Part shown: positions 22,986-31,473 of the stretch, piece by piece
How positions within the stretch are numbered: position 1 is the stretch's first letter
Layout of the letters: every line of letters starts with the position of its first letter
Notes under the pieces: generated by a model
Told to the model about the DNA's origin: nothing
The model's database searches: none
What the model saw: the letters and a program-made list of their open reading frames with translations, nothing else
Position numbers and translations under genes: made by a program
Assembly (NCBI GenBank): GCA_902826025.1
Contig: CADEDH010000047.1
Coordinates: 7,998-48,019 of the forward strand
Reading direction: 5' to 3'
DNA: 40,022 nucleotides
From: an uncultured Actinomycetes bacterium
GTDB taxonomy: Bacteria > Actinomycetota > Acidimicrobiia > Acidimicrobiales > SZUA-35

Positions 22986-25841
22986 ATGGAGGTTGGGACG
23001 GCGCCGCTGCGGGCGCCCGACGGCGCACGGGCAGGGGCCGATCGGGCCCGCCGTCCGCGTCTGTCGCGGTTCCGCTGGATCGTCGACCTCGTGCTCACCC
23101 TGGCCCTGGCCGCCGCCGCTGGCGACTTCCTGATCTGGCGCTACCACATGCTCGGCCGGGTGGGCCCGGCGGGCTGGGCGCTGTTCGGCCTGGAGGTGGT
23201 CTCGGCCCTCTGGCTGGTCTTCACCGCAGTGCTGCTCCTGGGCCGCACCAGCCCCCGTCAGGTCCCGCCCGAACCCCCCATCACCACCACGCTCGACGTA
23301 TTCATCCCGGTGGCCGGCGAGCCGGTGGAGATGGTGGCCGAGACCATCGCCGCCGCCAAGGCGATCGACTGGCCGGTCAACGTCGTGGTCTGCAACGACG
23401 GCGTGGTGGCCGGCCGGAGCAACTGGCTCGACATCGAGAACCTGTGTCGCCGCGTCGGCGTGTACTGCGTCACCCGCCTCGACGGGCCCAAGGGCAAGGC
23501 GGCCAACCTCAACAGCGCGCTGGCCTGGTCCCAGGCCGACGCCGTGCTCACCATCGACGCCGACCACCAGGTGGTCCCCGATGTGGCCCAGCAGATGCTC
23601 GGCTATCTCCGCCACGAGGAGATCGCCTTCGTCACCACACCCCAGGAGTTCCGGGATGGGGGGCGCAACGCCCTCAACCCCTCGGAGCCGGTGTTCTACC
23701 GGGCCATCCAGCCCGCCCGGGATCGCCACGGCCTCGCCTTCTCCACCGGAAACGGCGTGCTCTACCGGCGGGAGGCGCTCGTCCGCATCGGCGGGTTCTC
23801 CGAGTGGAGCCTGGTGGAAGACCTCCACACGTCGATGCGCCTCCACGCCGCCGGCTGGCGGTCCGTCTACCACCCCCGGCCGGTGACCGTCGGCGTCGCT
23901 CCCACCACCGCCGCCGAGTACGCCCGGCAGCGGTACCGGTGGGCGCTCGACTCGTTGCGCATCCTGCGCCACGATCCGCCGTGGCGACGCCGAGGCCTCA
24001 GCTGGCGGGCCAAGGTCCACTACACCCACACCACCCTGTCCCATGTGCTGATGCTGCTGCAGGTCGGCTTCCTGCTGGGCCCGCCGGCCTGGATCCTGGG
24101 ACGGTTGAGCCTGCTCGACGAGACCCGGTGGGAGCGGCAGCTGCTCCACAACGGACCGTGGCTGGCCATGATGCTGGTGACCCTCGTGCGGTGGGGCGGG
24201 CTGCGGGGCGCGCTGCGCACTCTGCGGTTGAGCGTGACGTTCCTGCCCGTGGTGTTCGCTGCCGCCTTGTGGCGGGTGCTACGGCCCGGCCCGCCCCAGC
24301 AGGGCTCGGTGACGGCCAAGACCAGCCAGGCCCGCCTCAACGGCATGGTGGTGGCCGGGCTGGCCTTCCCCCTGGGGCTGCTGGCCACCCTGGTGTGGGG
24401 GGTCTTCGACACCCGGGCGCAGGGATCCGACCTGGCCATGGCGTGGGCGGCGGTGCTGGCCAGCTTGTCGATCGGACCGCTCCTCCGGTTCGAGAGCCGG
24501 ATCCTGCCGTTCCTGGCCCGGAGCCTGGTGGTGGTCTCGTCGGTGGCGTTGGCCGCCGGGTCGGTGGCCACCACCCGGTTGGGGTGGGAGCCTCCGGACG
24601 GGCTCTATCAGTCGTTCCGGGGTGATGCCACGGTCCGCCAGGCCGTGGTGGCCACCAACGAGCTGGGCGACTCCTACCTGGCCGGTCCCGCCGTCGACGT
24701 GTCGGCGCCCTCCGAGCCCGAGCCCGAGCCCCAGGGCGGAGCGGCGGCCGATGCCGTCGACATCACCCACCCGGTGGGGCTCGAGCCGGCGAAGGACGGG
24801 ATCTACCTCGGTTACACCTCCGACGAGGTGCCCTACGACATGGGTGAGGTCGATCGGTGGGCCAGCTCCACCTCGTCGCCCCAGATCGTGCACTGGTTCC
24901 AGCAGTGGGGTTCCGGCGACAGCCGCTTCCGGGGCGACTGGATCGAGGAGGTGGCCCAGGGCGGCCGGGTGCCGATGATCTCCTGGGAGCCGTGGGCCAA
25001 GCCGAAGGGCGGCTACCGGTTGGCCGAGCAGGAGCTCGGCAAGATGCAGGAGATCGCCGACGGCCGCTTCGACGACTACATCGACAGCTGGGCCACGGCC
25101 GCCGCCGCCCACGGCCAGCCGATCCTGCTCCGCCCGTTCCACGAGATGAACGGCTTCTGGTACCCCTGGTCGGTGGGGGTCAACGGCAACACCAACGCCA
25201 GCTACATCGCCGGGTGGCGTCACGTCGTCGACCGGTTCCGGGCCGCCGGGGCCGACAACGTGAGCTTCGTCTGGTCGATCAACACGCTCGCCGCCTTCGA
25301 CCAGGGCCGCGACGTGGCGTTGGCCTACCCCGGCGACGACTACGTCGACTGGGTGGCCACATCCGGCTTCAACTGGGACGACTACGCCTCGTGGGCGTCC
25401 TGGGTCAGCGCCGAGACCGTGTTCGGCGGCACCTACGAGATGCTGGCCGGCTTCGACAAGCCGATCATGTTCTCCGAGATCGGGACGGGGAAGAACGGCG
25501 GCGACGAGGCGGCATGGGTGCGCGACGCCATGGCCTGGTTCTCCACCCTCGACCAGCTCAAGGCGATCATGTGGTTCGACCGGAGCTACGACGGCACGAT
25601 CGATTTCGAGCTCGGCCCGGGCCAGCGGACGGCCATCAAGGAGGCCGTGGACGAGCCGGGTAGCGCCTTCGCCCCCACCCTCGACCGGCGGGAGCACCCC
25701 CAGATCGATCCGGCCGTGGCCGATCAGCTCTCGGCCGTCACCCCGGCGCCCCCCGCCGACCGGATCGACGCCGCCGTTCGGGCCGGGGAGGATCCGGTGG
25801 TGATCGTCGGCCCGGGCACCGGTCAGAGGTCGAAGCGGTAG
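22986..25841 (+). CDS. Membrane GT2 glycosyltransferase fused to an extracytoplasmic GH26 glycoside hydrolase
   Basis: This 951-residue protein joins a processive polysaccharide synthase to a hydrolase. After two N-terminal helices (about residues 30-85) comes a cytoplasmic GT2 domain: DADHQ (Asp191, Asp193) for metal and sugar-nucleotide binding, the catalytic acid in VEDLHTS (Glu278, Asp279) and the acceptor motif QRYRW (315-319), as in cellulose-synthase-type enzymes. About six helices follow to about residue 535, then an acidic Pro/Glu linker and a GH26 (beta-mannanase-like) domain, about 600-920. GH26 catalytic residues are Glu720 (RPFHEMNGF, acid/base) and Glu831 (FSEIGTG, nucleophile). 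Topology puts GH26 outside the membrane, where it could trim or release the polymer. The polymer is unknown. There is no PilZ domain. The 3' end overlaps the convergent kinase gene by 19 nt. Confidence 0.9.
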   Translation: MEVGTAPLRAPDGARAGADRARRPRLSRFRWIVDLVLTLALAAAAGDFLIWRYHMLGRVGPAGWALFGLEVVSALWLVFTAVLLLGRTSPRQVPPEPPITTTLDVFIPVAGEPVEMVAETIAAAKAIDWPVNVVVCNDGVVAGRSNWLDIENLCRRVGVYCVTRLDGPKGKAANLNSALAWSQADAVLTIDADHQVVPDVAQQMLGYLRHEEIAFVTTPQEFRDGGRNALNPSEPVFYRAIQPARDRHGLAFSTGNGVLYRREALVRIGGFSEWSLVEDLHTSMRLHAAGWRSVYHPRPVTVGVAPTTAAEYARQRYRWALDSLRILRHDPPWRRRGLSWRAKVHYTHTTLSHVLMLLQVGFLLGPPAWILGRLSLLDETRWERQLLHNGPWLAMMLVTLVRWGGLRGALRTLRLSVTFLPVVFAAALWRVLRPGPPQQGSVTAKTSQARLNGMVVAGLAFPLGLLATLVWGVFDTRAQGSDLAMAWAAVLASLSIGPLLRFESRILPFLARSLVVVSSVALAAGSVATTRLGWEPPDGLYQSFRGDATVRQAVVATNELGDSYLAGPAVDVSAPSEPEPEPQGGAAADAVDITHPVGLEPAKDGIYLGYTSDEVPYDMGEVDRWASSTSSPQIVHWFQQWGSGDSRFRGDWIEEVAQGGRVPMISWEPWAKPKGGYRLAEQELGKMQEIADGRFDDYIDSWATAAAAHGQPILLRPFHEMNGFWYPWSVGVNGNTNASYIAGWRHVVDRFRAAGADNVSFVWSINTLAAFDQGRDVALAYPGDDYVDWVATSGFNWDDYASWASWVSAETVFGGTYEMLAGFDKPIMFSEIGTGKNGGDEAAWVRDAMAWFSTLDQLKAIMWFDRSYDGTIDFELGPGQRTAIKEAVDEPGSAFAPTLDRREHPQIDPAVADQLSAVTPAPPADRIDAAVRAGEDPVVIVGPGTGQRSKR

Positions 25842-28042
25842 ATCGTGCCCGAGTCGTTGCCAACGTAGAGCTGGTCGCCCACCACCACCGGGGCCGACAG
25901 CCCGAAGATCTGCTCGCCCTTGAAGCGCCACAGGACGTCGCCGTCGGACGCCGTCACCGCCACCAGCTCCTTGTCGTGGGTGCCGAAGATCACCTGGTCG
26001 CCGTAGACCACCGGGCTGCCCTTGATCTGGGTGGTGGCGTCGGCGTAGCCGGCCCGCCACGCCTCGCCCAGGCTGCGGCGGTCGACGGCGAACATCTCGC
26101 CGGCGTCGTTGCCGGCGATGATGAGACCCTCGGCAGTGAGGGCCGGGGCCGTGCCCACGCCGGCCTTGTTGGCGAACGTGTCGACCTCACTGGTGTCGGC
26201 GTCGACCCGGTTGAGGAAGCCGCGGTTCTGTCCGCTGCTGCCCACCCAGAGCTCCTGATGGCCGGGACGGGGGTTGCCGTCGGCGTCGAGCTGGTCGAGC
26301 ACGAGGGGGCGGGAGAACCAGATGCCCCCGTCGAGGACCACCTTGGTGACCTCGCGCCCGGTGCTGCTGTCGAGGAAGTACAGACCGCCGTCGGTGCTGC
26401 CCACCACCACCAGCTCCCGACCGTCCCGGGTCACCGAGACCGGGGTGGAGTTGATGACCTGGGTGCCGGCCCGGGCCGACCAGACCGTGGAGCCGTCGGC
26501 CGGATCGAGGGCCCACACGCTGCCCTGCTCGGTGCCGACGATCACCAGGCCCGCAACCACCGCCGTTCCACTCGTCACCTTGGCGCTCAGCGGTTGTTTC
26601 CACCGGGGCTCGCCCGTCTCCAGATCCAGGGCGTAGACGCTGCCGTCCTGGGAGCCGATGTACGCCACACCGTCGGCGATGACGGGGCTCGAATCGATGC
26701 TGCCCTGGGTGACGTAGCTCCACTTCTCGGCGCCGCTCTCCACGTCGATCCCGTAGACGGTGTTCGTCACGTGGGCGCCGATCACCAGCACCCCGTCGGC
26801 CACCGCCGGCCGGGAGGCGAGCGAGCTCTTGGTCTCGAACGTCCAGGCCACCTGGGGCCCGCTCGGCCGGCTCGACCACCAGAGCCAGCCGCCTCCGGCG
26901 GCCGCCGCTACCAGGGCCATGGCGACCACCAGCGCCACCAGCTTCCGGCCGCGGCCCGGCGCCGGGCTGGCGATGGCTGGCCCCGGCCCGGAGATGGCTG
27001 GCCCCGGCCCGGAGATCACCGTCCGGTCGGCGACCGGCGGCGGGCCGAACCCGTCACCCGAGTCCCGGCTCCGGTCCGCCCACGGGGCGATGAGCGTCTC
27101 GTCGGTGGAGATCTGGACCGCCGGGGCCGAGACGTGAGCCGGTGGCGAGATCGGTGGCGTAGTGGGGGGCGAGGGCGGGTTGGGTGCCGGCCAGGCGGCG
27201 GCGGGTGGGCCGGTGACCGCCGGGCCCCCGCTGGCCAGCACGGCCCGCAACTCGTCCTCGAACTCCAGGGCCGACTGGGGCCGGTCGTTGGGGTCCTTGG
27301 CCAGCGCCCGCTCCAGGAACGCCCACAGCGTCGGCGGGATCACCTCCGGGGGCACCGGGGGGATGGCGTGGCCCATGATGCGGAACATGTAGGCCTGGGG
27401 CGAGTCGGTACCGTCGATGTAGTAGGGCGGCCGCCCCGTGATCAGGTTGTAGAGGGTGGACGCCATCGAGTACAGGTCGGACCGGTCGTCGCGGGTGTCG
27501 GCCCCCGAGGCGAAGGCCTCGGGCGGGCAGTGGGCCAGGGTGTAGGCCACCTGGGTGGTTGTCGACTCCCGGATGGCGGCGATACCGAAGTCGGTGAGCT
27601 TGGGCACACGCCCGGCCAGCACGACGTTGGCCGGTTTCACGTCCCGGTGGAGGATGCCCTGCTCGTGGGCGTGGCCCAGCGCGGCCGTGACCGGCACCAC
27701 GAGCTCCACCGCCTCCCGCCACGGCAACCCGCCCCGGGTGTCGATCAGATCCTGCAGCGAGCCGCCGGTGACGAGCTCCATCACCAGGTAGGGGGCCCCG
27801 GTACGGGCGTAGCCGGCCCGGAACGGCATGATCACGTTGGGGTGCGACGAGAGCTGGCCCATGATGCCCCGCTCCCGGTCGAAGCGGCGACGACCCGAGT
27901 CGTCCAGGGAGTGCAGCAGCTTCACCGCCACCCGACGGTTGAAGCCACTGTCCTGGGCCGAGTAGATCGTGCTGAAGCCACCCCGGCCGATGACCTGGAA
28001 GTCGCTCAGCTCATCGATGCCGAGATCGATCTCTGCCACCAT
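25823..28042 (-). CDS. Transmembrane Ser/Thr protein kinase with PQQ-type beta-propeller sensor domain
   Basis: From the ATG at 28042 the product has 739 residues. The kinase domain (about 15-275) has the glycine loop GRGGFSTIY (19-27), Lys41, Glu57, the catalytic HRDVKPAN (Asp134, Lys136, Asn139) and DFG at 151-153, so it should be active. The usual APE motif is replaced by CPPE. A long Pro-rich linker leads to one membrane helix (about 370-395), then outer repeats of the PQQ-propeller type (SSPVIADGVAYIGSQDGSVYALD and similar). The plan resembles mycobacterial PknD-like sensor kinases. The frame is open to 28138, but that would overlap the divergent gene's start, and the kinase motif lies at the family's usual distance from 28042. 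Confidence 0.88.
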   Translation of the reverse strand: MVAEIDLGIDELSDFQVIGRGGFSTIYSAQDSGFNRRVAVKLLHSLDDSGRRRFDRERGIMGQLSSHPNVIMPFRAGYARTGAPYLVMELVTGGSLQDLIDTRGGLPWREAVELVVPVTAALGHAHEQGILHRDVKPANVVLAGRVPKLTDFGIAAIRESTTTQVAYTLAHCPPEAFASGADTRDDRSDLYSMASTLYNLITGRPPYYIDGTDSPQAYMFRIMGHAIPPVPPEVIPPTLWAFLERALAKDPNDRPQSALEFEDELRAVLASGGPAVTGPPAAAWPAPNPPSPPTTPPISPPAHVSAPAVQISTDETLIAPWADRSRDSGDGFGPPPVADRTVISGPGPAISGPGPAIASPAPGRGRKLVALVVAMALVAAAAGGGWLWWSSRPSGPQVAWTFETKSSLASRPAVADGVLVIGAHVTNTVYGIDVESGAEKWSYVTQGSIDSSPVIADGVAYIGSQDGSVYALDLETGEPRWKQPLSAKVTSGTAVVAGLVIVGTEQGSVWALDPADGSTVWSARAGTQVINSTPVSVTRDGRELVVVGSTDGGLYFLDSSTGREVTKVVLDGGIWFSRPLVLDQLDADGNPRPGHQELWVGSSGQNRGFLNRVDADTSEVDTFANKAGVGTAPALTAEGLIIAGNDAGEMFAVDRRSLGEAWRAGYADATTQIKGSPVVYGDQVIFGTHDKELVAVTASDGDVLWRFKGEQIFGLSAPVVVGDQLYVGNDSGTIYRFDL
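26973..27014. repeat. Two exact 21-bp tandem repeats in the kinase linker
   Basis: The unit ATGGCTGGCCCCGGCCCGGAG occurs at 26973-26993 and 26994-27014. It encodes repeated ISGPGPA units in the Pro-rich juxtamembrane linker of the kinase, a likely site of length variation. Confidence 0.8.
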
Positions 28043-28122
28043 GTCCGCGCTCGCTACCTGCCCAGTGCCCTCGTTGGCGTGGCACAACCTTACCCGCGCC
28101 GCCTGGGGCGCAGGTTGCCAGT

Positions 28123-28128
28123 TACTCT
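28123..28128 (+). promoter_or_regulatory. -10 box of the isochorismatase-family gene
   Basis: TACTCT lies 8 nt before the ATG at 28137. No ribosome site is visible. On the other strand TAGCGA (28056-28051) lies 8 nt before the kinase ATG. Confidence 0.45.
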
Positions 28129-28136
28129 TCGGTCCC

Positions 28137-28805
28137 ATGACCGACCAGCTGCCTCCCGGGCCCCCGCAGGATCCGCTGGCTCTGGACTACCGGCAGGCAG
28201 GGTTCAACCGCCGCCTGGGGTTCGGGCCCAGCCCCGCCCTGCTCGTGGTCGACGTGTGCCGGGCCTACTTCGAGCCCGGGTCCCCGCTCGACATCGGCCG
28301 GCCCGAAGTGCTCGACGCCGTCCGCTCGCTGGTGGCCGGGGCCCGGGCGGCCGGCATCCCCGTGCTGTGGACCCGGGTGGAGTTCGAGCCGGGCGGGGCC
28401 GACGGTGGTGTCTTCTACCGCAAGGTGGGGGCGCTGGCCCTGTTCGACCGGGGCCAGCCCCTGGGGGGATGGGTGGGGGACCTGGCACCGGCCCCGGGCG
28501 AGGCCGTGATCGCCAAGCAGGCCGCCTCCGCCTTCTTCGGCACCGACCTGGCCCCCCGGCTCCGGGCCGCCGGGATCGACACGGTGATCGTGTGCGGCGT
28601 CTCCACCAGCGGCTGTGTGCGGGCCTCGGCCCTCGACGCCTGCCAGCACAACCTGGTGCCGATCGTGGTGGAGGAGGCCTGCGGCGACCGCGATCCCGCC
28701 GTCCACAACGCCAGCCTGTTCGACCTCGACGCCAAGTACGCCGACGTCGAGCCGCTGGCTGGCGTGCTGGCCCACCTCGCCCGACCCGCCGGGCCCCCGG
28801 CGTGA
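28137..28805 (+). CDS. Isochorismatase-family cysteine hydrolase (N-carbamoylsarcosine amidase-like)
   Basis: The 222-residue product has the complete triad of the family: Asp39 (ALLVVDVCRAYF), Lys127 (VIAKQAASAFF) and the nucleophile Cys160 (CGVSTSGCVRAS). The N-terminal YRQAGFNRRLGFG lead is typical of the N-carbamoylsarcosine amidase/maleamate amidase branch, which cleaves amide or carbamoyl bonds. It begins a same-strand group with a RutA-like oxygenase, an FMN reductase and an alpha/beta hydrolase. In the Rut pathway an isochorismatase-fold enzyme (RutB) hydrolyses the ring-opened product, so a matching role is proposed here (inference). Confidence 0.87.
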   Translation: MTDQLPPGPPQDPLALDYRQAGFNRRLGFGPSPALLVVDVCRAYFEPGSPLDIGRPEVLDAVRSLVAGARAAGIPVLWTRVEFEPGGADGGVFYRKVGALALFDRGQPLGGWVGDLAPAPGEAVIAKQAASAFFGTDLAPRLRAAGIDTVIVCGVSTSGCVRASALDACQHNLVPIVVEEACGDRDPAVHNASLFDLDAKYADVEPLAGVLAHLARPAGPPA

Positions 28806-28864
28806 TAGACAATGGGGCCCCGCCACGACCCACACCCGACCCGACACGCCCGGAGGCGACCACG

Positions 28865-29914
28865 ATGGACCTGGGGATCTTCATCCCGATCGGCAACAAC
28901 GGCTGGATGATGTCGCAGAACGCGCCGCAGTACATGCCGAGCTTCGACCTCAACCGCACGGTGGCCGAGCGGGCCGAGGCCGCCGGCTACGACTTCCTGC
29001 TGTCGATGGTGAAGCTGCGGGGCTTCGGCGGTGCCACCGAGTTCTGGGACCACAACCTCGAGTCGTTCACGTTGATGGCCGGCCTGGCTGCGGTCACGTC
29101 GAAGATCCAGCTGTTCGCCTCGGTGGCCCTGCCCACCCTGCACCCGGCCATGGTGGCCCGCATGGCGTCCACCATCGACGACATCTCCGGAGGCCGCTTC
29201 GGCATCAACATCGTGTCGGGCTGGAACCAGTCGGAGTACGCCCAGATGGGCGTGTGGCCCGGAGACTGGTACTACGAGCGCCGCTACGACTACGCCACCG
29301 AGTACGTCACGATCATGAAGGAGCTGTGGGCCGATGGCGCCAGCGACCTCAAGGGTGAGTTCTTCCAGCTCGACGACTGCCGCCTGTCGCCCCCGCCCAA
29401 GGGAGGCTCGGTGCCCCTGGTGTGCGCCGGCCAGTCGGACCGGGGCATGCAGTTCTGCGCCGAGGTGGGCGACTACCAGTTCATCATCGGCACCGGCGAC
29501 CTCGACGTGGTGCGCACCGACGCCGCCCGCCTGGTGGCGGCGGCCGGCGAAACCGGGCGTGACGTGGGCGTCTACGTGCTGTTCCAGATCACGATGGGCG
29601 AGACCGACGCCGAGGCCGAGGCCCGCTGGAACCACTACCGAGACGGGGCCGACCTGGAGGCCATCGCCTTCATGACCGGCCAGGCCAGCCTGGACACGTC
29701 GGGGGCCACGGCCGAGAAGATCACCGAGATGAAGGGTGCCTTCAACCTCAACATCGGCCCCATCGTGGGCAGCCACGCCACCGTGGCGGCCAAGCTCGAC
29801 GAGGTGGCGGCGATCGAGGGCATCAAGGGTGTCATGTGCGTGTTCGACGATTACCCGTCGGCTACCGCAGAGTTCGGGGCCAAGGTCATGCCCCTCATGC
29901 AGTCCCGGAAGTAG
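28865..29914 (+). CDS. RutA-like flavin-dependent monooxygenase
   Basis: The 349-residue luciferase-family enzyme is strikingly close to pyrimidine monooxygenase RutA over its whole length. Shared blocks include the start GIFIPIGNNGW, SMVKLRGFGGATEFWDHNLE (in two pieces about residues 41-60), ESFTLMAGLAAVTSKI, the GRFGIN strand, YAQMGVWPGD, DDCRLSPPP and CAGQSDRGM. RutA uses reduced FMN and O2 to open the uracil ring. Substrate identity here is uncertain, because relatives act on other ring amides. GGAGG at 28852-28856 gives a normal ribosome site. The gene is followed at once by an FMN reductase that could supply the reduced flavin. Confidence 0.88.
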   Translation: MDLGIFIPIGNNGWMMSQNAPQYMPSFDLNRTVAERAEAAGYDFLLSMVKLRGFGGATEFWDHNLESFTLMAGLAAVTSKIQLFASVALPTLHPAMVARMASTIDDISGGRFGINIVSGWNQSEYAQMGVWPGDWYYERRYDYATEYVTIMKELWADGASDLKGEFFQLDDCRLSPPPKGGSVPLVCAGQSDRGMQFCAEVGDYQFIIGTGDLDVVRTDAARLVAAAGETGRDVGVYVLFQITMGETDAEAEARWNHYRDGADLEAIAFMTGQASLDTSGATAEKITEMKGAFNLNIGPIVGSHATVAAKLDEVAAIEGIKGVMCVFDDYPSATAEFGAKVMPLMQSRK

Positions 29915-29938
29915 CAGGCATCAGGAAGTGAGCACCAC

Positions 29939-30430
29939 GTGAGCGTCGTCGTCATCATCGGTAACCCGAGCCCGGGCGGGCGTACCAGCCGCACCGGGGC
30001 CGCCGTGGGCGCGGCCATCGCCGCCGCCCGGGGCGAGGGCGAGGCGGAGGTGATCGAGCTGGCCACCATCGCCGGGGGCCTGTTCGAATGGGGCAACCCG
30101 GCGGTGGCCGAGCTGACGGCCAAGGTGGCGGCGGCCGACGTGATCGTGGCCACCAGCCCCACCTTCAAGGCCACCTACTCCGGCCTGCTCAAGGCGTTCC
30201 TCGACAACTACGGCAACGACGCCCTGGCCGGCTGCAAGGCGGTGCCGGTGATGCTGGGGGCGGCCCCCCAGCACGCTCTGGCCCCCGAGGTCCACCTGCG
30301 CCCGCTGCTGGTGGAGCTGGGGGCGTCGGTGCCGAGCCGGGGTCTCTACATGCTGGAGAGCCAGGTCGACGAGCTCGACTCGGTCGTGGCCGCCTGGGCC
30401 GAGAAGGCCACCCCCCTCCTGCTGGGCTGA
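29939..30430 (+). CDS. NAD(P)H-dependent FMN reductase (flavodoxin fold)
   Basis: The 163-residue product has the flavodoxin-type reductase fold: an initial VVVIIGNPSPGGRTSRTGAAVG phosphate-binding loop (in two parts, residues 3-24), the ADVIVATSPTFKATYSGLLKAFLDNY block (about 68-93) of SsuE/NADPH-dependent FMN reductases, and conserved late helices. It probably feeds FMNH2 to the RutA-like enzyme. In E. coli this job is done by RutF, which is of a different fold. The GTG start at 29939 has AGGAAG about 10 nt upstream. Confidence 0.87.
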   Translation: MSVVVIIGNPSPGGRTSRTGAAVGAAIAAARGEGEAEVIELATIAGGLFEWGNPAVAELTAKVAAADVIVATSPTFKATYSGLLKAFLDNYGNDALAGCKAVPVMLGAAPQHALAPEVHLRPLLVELGASVPSRGLYMLESQVDELDSVVAAWAEKATPLLLG

Positions 30431-30441
30431 GGGGTCGGTCC

Positions 30442-31305
30442 GTGGTGTCCACTCCGATGGCCGTCGGCGGTCCGGCCCCCACCGAGCTGGCCGTGGCCGG
30501 CCCCGGCGGGCGGGCCCTCACCGCGCTGGTGCGCCGACCCGTGCCCGGCGTCGCCCCCGATCGGCGCTGTGCCGTGATCCAGATCCACGGCGGGGGTTGG
30601 GACATCGGGGCGCCGGCCATGCTGGCCCGGCGCTCGGCCGAGCTGGCCAACCACGGTTTCACCGCCGTGGCCGTGGAGTACCGCCTCACCGGCGAGGCCC
30701 CGTGGCCGGCCCAGCTCCATGACGTGAAGCGGGCCATCCGCCATGTGCGGGCCAACGCCGAGGCGCTGGGCGTCGATCCCGACCGCATCGTGCTCCAGGG
30801 CCACTCGGCCGGGGCCCACCTGGCGTTGATGGCGGCGGGCACGGCCGACGACCCGGCCTGGGACCCGCCGGCAACCGAGGCCGACCCCCACGCCGGGGTG
30901 AGCAGCGCGGTGGCGGCCGTGGTCGCCTTCTACCCGCCAACCGACCTGCGCACGAGCCCGTCGGCCGGGCGTCTGCTGGGCGAGGGGTACGATCCGGCGG
31001 TGGCCGCCGCCGCCAGCCCGATAACCCACGTCGGCTCCGGCTTCCCACCCACCCTGCTCCTGCACGGGCTCGACGACGCCATGGTGCCCCCGGCCTCGTC
31101 CCAGGCCATGCACGACGCCCTGGTCGCCGCCGGGGTGCCGGCCGAGCTGCACCTCTACGCCGGCCAGATCCACGAGTTCGACGCCGGCGCCACCCTGTGC
31201 GCCCTCGCTCAGCACGAGGCCGCCGTGTTCGTGGAGCGCCACCTGCTCGACCCCCAGCGCTTCGACGCCGAGCAGGCCGCCGACAACCCCCTCTGGCCCC
31301 GCTGA
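30442..31305 (+). CDS. Alpha/beta hydrolase of the HSL/BD-FAE esterase type
   Basis: The 287-residue enzyme has the oxyanion motif HGGGW, the nucleophile Ser122 in GHSAGA, the acid in LHGLDDAMVP and the base in QIHEFD. This is the hormone-sensitive-lipase/kynurenine-formamidase-like branch, which hydrolyses esters or formyl/carbamoyl amides. The GTG at 30442 is chosen because GAGGGG (30429-30434) precedes it; an ATG at 30457 is an alternative. It lies 11 nt after the FMN reductase and completes the four-gene group, where RutD (another alpha/beta hydrolase) would stand in a Rut operon. Confidence 0.87.
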   Translation: MVSTPMAVGGPAPTELAVAGPGGRALTALVRRPVPGVAPDRRCAVIQIHGGGWDIGAPAMLARRSAELANHGFTAVAVEYRLTGEAPWPAQLHDVKRAIRHVRANAEALGVDPDRIVLQGHSAGAHLALMAAGTADDPAWDPPATEADPHAGVSSAVAAVVAFYPPTDLRTSPSAGRLLGEGYDPAVAAAASPITHVGSGFPPTLLLHGLDDAMVPPASSQAMHDALVAAGVPAELHLYAGQIHEFDAGATLCALAQHEAAVFVERHLLDPQRFDAEQAADNPLWPR

Positions 31306-31334
31306 CCCCGGGAGGGACGCCGCCGCCGGTGCCC

Positions 31335-31448
31335 CGAACTGCGCGACGAAAATCGCGCCCCGCCAGCCAACTGCGTCACCTTCTCTGCGGATTCCGTAGA
31401 GTTCGCGACGCAGTTCGTTGGGAGGGCGCGGTTCCGTCGCGCAGTTCG
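31335..31448. repeat. 114-bp long imperfect palindrome between convergent genes
   Basis: The outer arms are perfect: CGAACTGCGCGACG (31335-31348) with CGTCGCGCAGTTCG (31435-31448). Inside, the arms keep pairing for about 42 nt in total with a few mismatches (TCGCGCCC opposite GGGCGCGG, CAACTGCGTC opposite GACGCAGTT). The centre forms a further stem (CTCTGCGG with CCGTAGAG). No coding sense is seen. It could be a bidirectional terminator, or a REP- or MITE-like mobile palindrome. Confidence 0.8.
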
Positions 31449-31473
31449 ACGAGGCCGGGTCGGGCTCGAGGGG

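Noticed and set aside
25976..28864. A long upstream extension in frame with the RutA-like gene
   Set aside because: It runs antisense through the kinase and out of frame through the isochorismatase gene. The ribosome site and family N-terminus place the start at 28865.
31335..31448. CRISPR array or insertion-sequence end
   Set aside because: There is only one palindrome, no spaced direct repeats and no transposase gene nearby.
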